Source: Saccoglossus kowalevskii
Lineage: Eukaryota; Hemichordata; Enteropneusta; Harrimaniidae
Assembly: GCF_000003605.2 (NCBI RefSeq)
Contig: NW_003137822.1
Coordinates: 1,207,598 to 1,229,821 of the forward strand
Direction: 5' to 3'
DNA length: 22,224 nt
This document shows, one piece after another, positions 11,601 to 21,400 of the stretch. How positions within the stretch are numbered: position 1 is the first letter of the stretch; each line of letters begins with the position of its first letter. A model generated the notes under the pieces. The model worked only from the letters and a program-made list of their open reading frames with translations. It ran no database searches and was not told where the DNA came from. The position numbers were made by a program, and so were the translations under genes.

Positions 11601-14600
11601 AACTGCCAACCACTGCTACTGCTGGACACATAGCAACAGATGTTGCAATAGAAGTGAGTGATATACTTTTATATGTCATACATTGTATGTATTTTTTTTA
11701 TAATACGCCACAATCAGTCAATCAAATTTGCTAATTTAGTGACCAGTATGTAAAAGGACGGTGGTCGTCACGCCGCGTCCTGTTCGATATGGGACTCATA
11801 GCGACGTATACAACGCGTGTAAAATACATTGTTTATTTACATGAAATTCGAACACCAGCTGCACGACGACCACCGCCCTTTAACTTCTCAGCAGTCAAAG
11901 ACATCATACTTGTTCAATAGTGTTGTATTTAGGTCCTAGTATCCCTATAACTAAGTATCATAAATGTGACAATAATTTTGATAAACAATATTGAATATAA
12001 AACAACCGGGTAATTGTGTTGAAAAATACTTGTGAATGGAGACAATTTTGGATGTTGTCATGGAAGACAGGAATCTTGAATTTCAGCCTTTTTGAAACAG
12101 TTTGTTTTATTTTGTATATAATACAAATATTGACACAGTCATGGTCGGAAACTTGATATCATGAATTAGCTATAACCACACGAAATAACATATAATCGCA
12201 CGCACTGAGAAGCGATATATATCATTTTCCAACAGTTTAAAATAAAACCATAATTCATGTGTTTGTGTTTAGATAGTTAATGGATATTTTTCCTGGGGGA
12301 GAAGTACTTATGAAGCTGTTTTGAATAATATTAATGTCAAAATTAAAACAGGTAATATATTATAATTATTATACTTCACACTTCAACGTTAACAGTTCAT
12401 TGTAAACATAAATTAAAGTGCATGTCGCGTGGACAGAATGTCAGTAGTGCAAATTGTTTGTCCGTCCACTGCTTTGCGTTCTTGGATTTTATTTATACTA
12501 CCGCAATTAGCTATTATCTAATATGGAGTATTGCACTAGACTCGGGGGGAATGCGTACATAACGGTTTGGATCAATTAATGATTAAATATAATGATTAAA
12601 TTTAGTTTATTTGGAACGGATGCCTATTAACTTGACAAATATGTCGATCAATAATCACACCCTCTCCATCTCCGGTGAAAATGGCTTATTTTTATTGAGA
12701 ATGTTGATAATCATTATCATGTGTAGTGCGTACAATTTATAAGCATGGTCACTATTATAACGTCTACGACCCTAAGATTAGTATTTTTCAACAGTAAGAC
12801 CTGATTGCTTTTGACTAACAGAACAGTGATTACAATCGGACTATCAACAATAAATGGCAATTTAGTTAGTTGTAAATATATTTGTAGAGTTTCATTTTTT
12901 GTCGTGTATTTAATGTAGGAACATTGACAATTGTGGTTGGAAAAATTGGTACTGGTAAATCATCTTTAGTGTCTGCAATTCTTGGGGAAATGAATACAAT
13001 ATCAGGAAGTGTAACATTTAATGGGTATGTACAGTTGAATAATAATTCTAGTATTATTGTATGTGTTCTTAGTGATGAATAATGAAAGCAATACAATGCC
13101 ATGTCATAACCAAGAAATCAATGAATGGCCGGTTGCGACTAAAAATGTTTGACCGTGAAAGTGAAAAATATTGCATCTAAGTGGCACTTCTGGATTTACC
13201 TCAACGAAAAAAAGTAAAAAAAATATACCATTATAATCGTTTGAACGTTGTAATGAACACACACATATCATATAATATGAGGTTATTATCTGTAGTTTTG
13301 ACAAGATACGTGTTAACATATTGGCTTTACGTATTGACATCTTTCATGCGTGAAAAACCCAAACATATTTGTTTTAATAAATATGATTAATAATACATGA
13401 TTTCTAAACAAAATTATATAAATGATATTGTATGTTAACATAACAAGGTTTAATATCACTCAAACAGATATGACGGCTTCCCTGCAGACAAGAAAAGAAT
13501 TCACGAAAAACAAAAATATTTTTGTCTTGGAAGTTCCACTTCCCTACTGTACACATCAAATGCACAAAAATTCCGAACTGAACGAGAAAACAGTCTATCT
13601 GCCGGAAGTTTCATTAAAATAAGATTTATTTAATTTTTCCAAATGCATTTTATAGAGAGTAAATGTGTATTTACTGTGAAAAGAATTTGTATGTCCTGTC
13701 CATACCAGCCAAGTGGACCCGGGCACATTATATATATTATTATATACAAAATATGCAGCAGAGCGCTCACATTTTACGTACTGCGAGAAATAATACAAGG
13801 CGGGAAATTCAAATCAGATTTACACTGTATTTAGTCACATGCTAAATAAGAGTTTTATTTATACAGGAGAGATAATCGAATAGCATATGTTGCCCAGAAG
13901 GCTTGGTTACAGAATGCGTCACTACGAGACAATATATTATTTGGAGAGACGTATGTTCGAGAGAGGTAAGATATTTTATATCATGAAAACTGCACGCATC
14001 CCATGGTCGCATTGCACGTATTTCAAAGTATACAACACATTGTTGTTTTGGGGGAAATAATGTTCTCCATGTCTGCGCATGTGTATAAGTATTTCCAACT
14101 AACTAAGAAAAAAAACACACGCTGTGTGAAAGCTTATGAAATATAACTCGTGCATTCTAGATACAACACTGTACTTCAGGTATGTGCATTGAATGCAGAT
14201 TTACGTAGTTTCCCGGGAGGAGATATGACAGAAATCGGCGAGAGAGGTATCAACGTAAGTGGGGGTCAGAAACACAGAATCTGTTTGGCGAGAGCTTTGT
14301 ACAGCAATACAGATGTAGTCATATTGGTGGGTATTCCATTTATTTTGTTAAATTGGCAATTGGCATATAACTTTTACAAATCATTATTGAAGATCATCAC
14401 GAAATACATTACACCTAATATGTATGCTCCACGGTAGTTCCATGGCAACGGAAAATAGAAAAATATCTGTTATGTTTTTGAACAATACAATATCAAGGTT
14501 AATATGTATGTTGTACTAATGAACACCTTAATGAGAAAGACATTGTTGTCAACTGAAAATGAAACTGATGAATAATCTTTTTTATAGGACGACCCTTTAT

Positions 14601-17600
14601 CAGCATTAGATGTTCACGTGAGTGCTCATGTAATGGAGAATGCAATATTAGGATACCTTCGTGAGCAACAGCGTACAGTTATACTTGTAACTCACAAGAT
14701 TCAGTATCTAGAACATGCTAATCAAGTAAGTAATTTAAACAAAAATAAATGACGGAGAATTGAGAAGTTATAGTAGGCAGTGTTTTTAAGGGTGGTGGTA
14801 GTCGCGCTGCGCATGTGTGATATTTCCAATGCCCTCTTCTGAAGGAAATCACAAATATGAGTTTTGACCTTGGCACGACTTTCACTAATTACCGCCGGTG
14901 AATCTCTCGATACCCTCCAATCACCTAAAAAAATACCTAATTAAGGCTTTGTAACGGCTCAGTTTGTACTTGTTGATCTGCGCAAGAGTCTAAATCGCCA
15001 TCTTTGTTTATTTGATACCCATAAATCTCGCGCATGCGTGGCGCCACGACTACCGCCTTTTAAATTAAATGTTCACTGGTAATGCGAGTTTGTGAAAATG
15101 TTTATACTGTGGTTCTCGCAAACGTACGATTCACTTATCAAATACATGAACTACGCGATGTACCGACGATATATGGTTATATGTTATATATTAAAAATTA
15201 CCACATGCCCCAGTGTGGCGTCCATTCTGCCAACCGACACCTACACACGCACGGATGTTTAATAACCGAGCTTGTTCCACACTGAGAAGATGCAACTTAA
15301 TACAATGTCAATTGAATGCATTCCAATTCTCAAATGTCTATAATTAAAAGAGGGCATTATATTTCACATTATCATTATCACAAACAATTTCAGTTCGAGG
15401 GTGAAACATAAGACTACATTGTGAATCTTGCTCGTGTTTGATTGAAGCTAACCTAGTCGCACAATCTCACCAATATTCCCACTTATTTTTACAAAAGCAG
15501 ATTGGCTCTCATGAATTATAAATGCTATCACTTATTCCATGCGTTTTACTAAGCATTTGGTACCAATTTTGATCTATATTTTGTTAATTAGCCCCCGGTA
15601 CTTTATAAATTGTCTATCTTTACCTTTTTCCCCAATATTTCACAAAATGTGGAAAAAGTATTTATATTTTCTCACTAACATATACCAATTATAAAGTGAC
15701 TTGATTAAACAACTTTTTATTTCATAGTTACGCATTTTTACTCCCGTGTGCGAATCACTCAATCACTCTGTATGTGTGCATGCGTGTGAGTGTATCCGTC
15801 TGTTCCACTGATTTCTCAAGAACCATATGTTAGTTTTCGATGAAACCTGTTGAGCAGGTGTGCGTTTTGGTTAAATTCTGTGCATTTTAGTTACATAATT
15901 AGCGTGAAAATTGGCTAAGTTTTAGTTGTTCCATGACTGTTCCACTGACATTTGAAGAACCACTCATTGGATTTTGATGAAACTTCGTACATAGATAATC
16001 TGGACTGATGCACAGATTCAATAGGTATATCTTAATTTTGAAGTGATGTATGATTGCCAAACAAGAAGTGCTACATCAAGTTTAGGATTTCCCATTACCG
16101 ATAATTGTATGTACAATTTTGATTCAGTGGCATTTTCAAATAATGAAACATCCATTTTACAATTGAAATAGGATGTATAAAGTTCATTCAATCTACAATC
16201 CAAAATGTTTATAAAGAACTTTAGAAAGTCTATTGAAAAAACTATAGACTTGGAATTTCGAATCATTTTTGGAATAAAGAATAATGAAAATCATTTTGTC
16301 ATAATACTGTAAAGATACATACAGTTTTCAATAGAAGTAGAATGAATAAGAAATATTCACAACAAATCTATAATGAACTTCAGAAAAATCTATAGACATA
16401 CTATAGACTTACTTGACTTGTGTGTTGTAGTCAATTTTTAAGTAAATACATTATAAAAATTATTGCAAGAGTAACCAGAATGAGGATGATTAAAATTTAT
16501 TATAACCACTTTCCATAAATTAAAATAAAATTAAAAATCAAACATAGTAATTATTACGAGTAACCCCAGCCACAACACGTTTCCCTAACTTATATTTGTT
16601 TTCGAAGCTCACACAATATTTACTCAGTTCTATTTTTGATAATAGAAAATCTCTTGTCAAATTATATCATCACTCAGTGACTTCATGGTTAAAGATGATA
16701 TTAAACAATACATTTTGTGAAAGTCGCATGATGATTCAATCCCATTTGGGAATCAGGAACTGTCAGTATTTATTTAAAAAAAAAACACCCATCAGCAAAA
16801 AGCTTTCCTCGTGTGAAATACCTCAAAACCGAAACCTACAAAGAAAACCTAAAACTCAAAAAAGGGTTGGTGAACAACTGCTTGCTTGCTGGTCAGAATG
16901 CCTAGTTGAACTGAAACACAGATCAGATCGAGCAGCAAAAATAGCTCTCAATGTGAAGATCTCAATGTGCATCGTAAAAAAACAAAGGCAGCAATGACAT
17001 CTGAAACAAAGATAGTGACAGGAAGTCATCAATGCCCAAATTACATTTGCATGAACTAACTTAGGATGAGATCATCATTACTTGCATTCGGATTATATTC
17101 TCTGATGAATTTACCAAATCTTGAAATCGCTCTCATGTTAGATCTTTAATGGGCAAAACATTGCCCGCCATTGCGTCATCGCGCGATTCGCTTCCTTCGA
17201 CATGTTGATCTCCTGCGGCAAAACTTGTAATCGTCTTTTGGTCGCCAGCTTTCCTCTCCTTATTATTTTCTTTAATGAAAAGTACCCCCCCCCCCCCGTT
17301 GTATTCCTAATCCATACTAAGTGCAGCAGAAACATTGGAAACATAACCTTTTCACCATTTTAAAGCAATGTTTTCATTCGAGTTAAACAATAAACAACTA
17401 TGTTCAAACGATTCAAACTGAATAACCACATTTACCAATATATGCCAAGTTACCATACAAATACTGTTGCAACGGTCGTTCCCGTTTGTGTGTACTAGTA
17501 AACGGATAAGACAAACATTATATATCCCACAAGTTATTCCGTTCACTCGGCCGCAGTTCCAAGTCGAAATTTGTGTTTCAAATGAAGCTGTTTATATATG

Positions 17601-18397
17601 GTAAATAGGGTATTTGCGGTAAACTATTAATACCACGCTTGATTTGTTATGACGTTTCAAAATTTACATTCTCACTCGTTGCTTGTGAAATTATTGAACA
17701 CCAAAACCGGTTACACAACGCAATATTTTTTAGTTGCCCACAAATAACCGCTAAATATTTAGTGTCAAATCTCCAATTTAATGTCGTGGTTCTTTTTATA
17801 ACTATATTGTGGTTTCCCAGGTTTTGGTCATGGAAAATGGTCAAATAATAAAGAAAGGGAATTTATGTGAAATACGAAGGCATAACATTGAGATGTACAG
17901 ACAATGGGAAGAATTAATTTCAACTATTTCTGAATATGAAAATGAGAATGAACTGGTTACAAAAAGGGACCAAGACTTATATTCAGAGGATCTTAAAGCA
18001 TCCAAACATCGTAAGTGTATTTTCAATAGAAAAATTGCAAGTGGGGATAAGTCATGAGTACTTAAAGTAATGTTATATCATCATAAATACAGAACAGACA
18101 ACCAAGAATGTTCGTATCATTGGTACACGTTTAAATTAACCACTACAGTATTGATACACAAATTATTAGAAGTACGAATATTTGGTTCACACGACGTGCA
18201 TTATTTTATTATGATCAACAAGTTGCATGTTTAAGGTAGATATATATTTTAAAAATATTACAGGAAGTTGTGAATACATTGTTTACTAATTGTGCTCAGT
18301 AATGGCAATCTCGCAATGGTTTAACATATAAGATACATTCATTCACGTGTTCCTGACAACGGCTGCAGCCATTGGTCGATATCTGCCAAGCGAGACC

Positions 18398-18443
<46 letters not shown>

Positions 18444-21400
18444 TTACGATCCTTTCATAGCAGTATGATCGCTTCTCGTGTTGATATATTCTAATCGACA
18501 TATATAAACTGAAACGAAAAGGAAAATCTAACAGCACTGTCATATAACACAGATTAAAATAGCGAGAGTGAGTAACCCTGAGTCAACGCCCTCTTAGTGA
18601 CTAATATACATTGCACCCATCCTGTGAAACATGAACCAAGCCCATACAAGTGTTCAATGATCATATAATTCATTAACGTATACGCAAATAACTATCTAGT
18701 ATGTCTTTTTTTTTCAAGCCACTCTTGTTGAAGATGAAAGCTCACCAGTTGGTGTTGGATGGTATATGGTCTATTTGTATCTCCGGGCTCTGAAATTACC
18801 ACGTGTAGGCGTTCTTGTGCTTGTGATACTCCTGAAAATTGTCACTTACGTATTCCTTAATATGTGGATATCCAACTGGTCACAAGCTGGCCAGGACAGT
18901 CTCAATAAGACCAAGGTGTGTAATTATCCCTAAAACATGCCATAACACATGAAAAGATCTGTCACAAAACATTATGTAATCTAACTATTATTAGTGAATA
19001 TTATTTTAATGTCGGCCATCGAAGTGTCGCTTCCAAATAAACCTCTCCTTGTTCTATTGGACTTAGTCGTCCTTCCTTCTTTATTGTATATTTTGAAAAC
19101 TTCTTGAATATTTGTTATTTCTATTATATGCTCATCACTTTTCACTATAAAATACTGTAATACTACTTTTTGGTTCATCTGTATTGTTTGATAAGTCCGC
19201 TAACTTTCATTAGAAAAGAGCTTTTGTTCAGTGTCTACTGTGGCCCCATCGTGGGGTAGAGTGACAATTCCTTCACACAGACGGTTAATTTTGGAATCTG
19301 TTTGAATTTAGGGCCATATGGGAACAAGATCGTGCTTGCAAAAGCTTACGGGATTACATAGCTTTATTTCAAGGGAAAATAACATTGACCGTTGGTTATA
19401 TTACACCACAAATTTAGTGAGTTTCACTAGTTTGTGTAGTCGATTTCACCAAAGTTTCGTGAATTGTTTACAAACCTACGATGTACTTGACATAATGCAT
19501 GTGTAATCACAGGTCACAGGACACTCTCACAGACGTTAGAGAACCGAACGCACATTATGATAGAAAAACGGTCATATGCGGCTGATGTAACAAATAAACG
19601 CGGATAGCTTGTAACAAAGAAACTGACCGATTCTGAAAAAAATCGTTCGACAGTAGATGTGACAGTACTCAAATCACTGCCTAATTTCGAAAGTACACAT
19701 CCGTTATTGGCTTACTAGGAATTTTATACCGTGTCACATTCACAGTGTAGCAATAAATATTTATCAGCTGATTATGCACTGTGAATTATCCACCTGTAAT
19801 AACTTAATGAATAAATATTTGAAACAAAGCCCGACACAATTATTCGAACATGTTTTGTCAGCACAAACTCCAGTTTTCCCCCGACAGGAAGTGGGTCAGA
19901 ATTTGCATGGTTTGTTTCTCCGTAAAAAGAAACGAGAAAAAGAAATAAAATTATTCAAATCCCATGATTTGATATATTGTATGCCGGACAATGCACTCGT
20001 AGTCATCGTTCATGATCAGATATTGAATTTTCCTTTGGATTTGTGGCCTTCAATACTTGAACGACTCACATTTGTACAATGTACCATCTTTTGGGGTCTG
20101 TTTTGGAGTCTTTATTGAAAGTTTATTCTACCCTCGACCTCAGGCCATTAACTACCCTCAGCGTCCTCATAACCGTCCTTTAACGATCATATAATGTTTA
20201 TGCCATTTATTTAATGTAATTCAATGTGACAACCATATCAACAATTTATTGATTTCTTTAAAGGTTGAACAAGAGATGGTGGTTACATATTATCTGCCAC
20301 GATGTAGTATCGTCATATGTCTATACATCATGATGAACGCCATAACGAATGCATGTTTATTTATATTCTGCATATCAGCGGCAAAGAGGTTATTTAATCA
20401 ATTGTTATATAATGTTATATATTCACCAATAAGATTCTTTGAAACAACACCTGTGGGTCGTCTTCTCAATAGATTCTCTGCTGATGTGCGTTCAGTAGAT
20501 CAAGTAAGTATCGCATACATTTTTGCATGTTGTGCTATTGTGGTTACCCCCGCGTTGTATGATGTTCAAATTTAAATTTCACCTACCTCAAAAAGGGTCG
20601 GTCTCATCCCAAGATCTAAACACTATGCTGACTATTAATATTATTATTTATTTGATTACAGACAGGGTCCATATAAAAATAACTTACAAAACAATAAGAG
20701 AAAGGAAAATAGAGTAATATTAAATCACTGCCATATTACAAAGACATTAAAAATTATAACTTGTACTTTTATTTGTTTTTCTTCTAGTCATTTTGGGAAT
20801 GTCTACATATCTTATTGGGTGCTATTACAGTACTTGCTGGGACATATGTAGTCAATGCTATTATATCTCCCTATTCCATTCTTCTAATGATACCCGTTGG
20901 AGTGATATCAGTAGTATATATTATCATCTGCTCCCGCTTACCACGGTCAGTATGTATATATAACTTTTCCCCGTCAAATGGATTTCAGAGAAATAAACAA
21001 ATTCAGTATTTGATTAATCTATAAACAATACTCGTGTTGCTGGGGTGGCAATATAGCGAACCACAATTTCCCGTCATAACGTTTCAGTCAAATGTTTTAA
21101 TCCACCAATAAGATGATTCATTTATGAATAATTTGCTCGTAATGCCGGGTGGGGCAATATACTTTTTCAGAGACCTGAAACGATTGGAGAACATCACTTT
21201 ATCACCAGTTTTGTCATTATTTGGTGAAACGTGTACAGGTCTGTCTACGATAAGAGCAATCAGGTAAATATATAGTATATTTTAATCATACAGCAGTATA
21301 TAGTTGTTATTAATTGAGTGAGAAAGTGATATCGCATTTATTCGAGAAACACAGACATCGGTTGTCATTCTGTGCTCGTCTCAAAGATTCTTGGATTATT

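Larger units (their letters stand above)
14726..17820. other. Large intron inside the NBD1 coding region
   Basis: A 3.1-kb phase-0 intron. It holds a MITE-like element (14785-15063), a copy of the head module of the big repeat (15740-16022), a ~159-bp imperfect duplication (16210-16412), a 133-codon ORF of unknown meaning (16596-16997) and a C13 run (17285-17297). The remainder is AT-rich. Confidence 0.75.

Noticed and set aside
13104-13845. Cluster of small ORFs on both strands in the Walker A to Q-loop intron
   Set aside because: Mutually overlapping, without motifs, and explained by chance. The SUR insert at this position was considered, but none of these ORFs resembles it.
19774-20118. 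114-codon + strand ORF in the TMD2 intron
   Set aside because: Not part of the ABCC alignment, which joins 18915 to 20264 without a gap. No recognisable motif.
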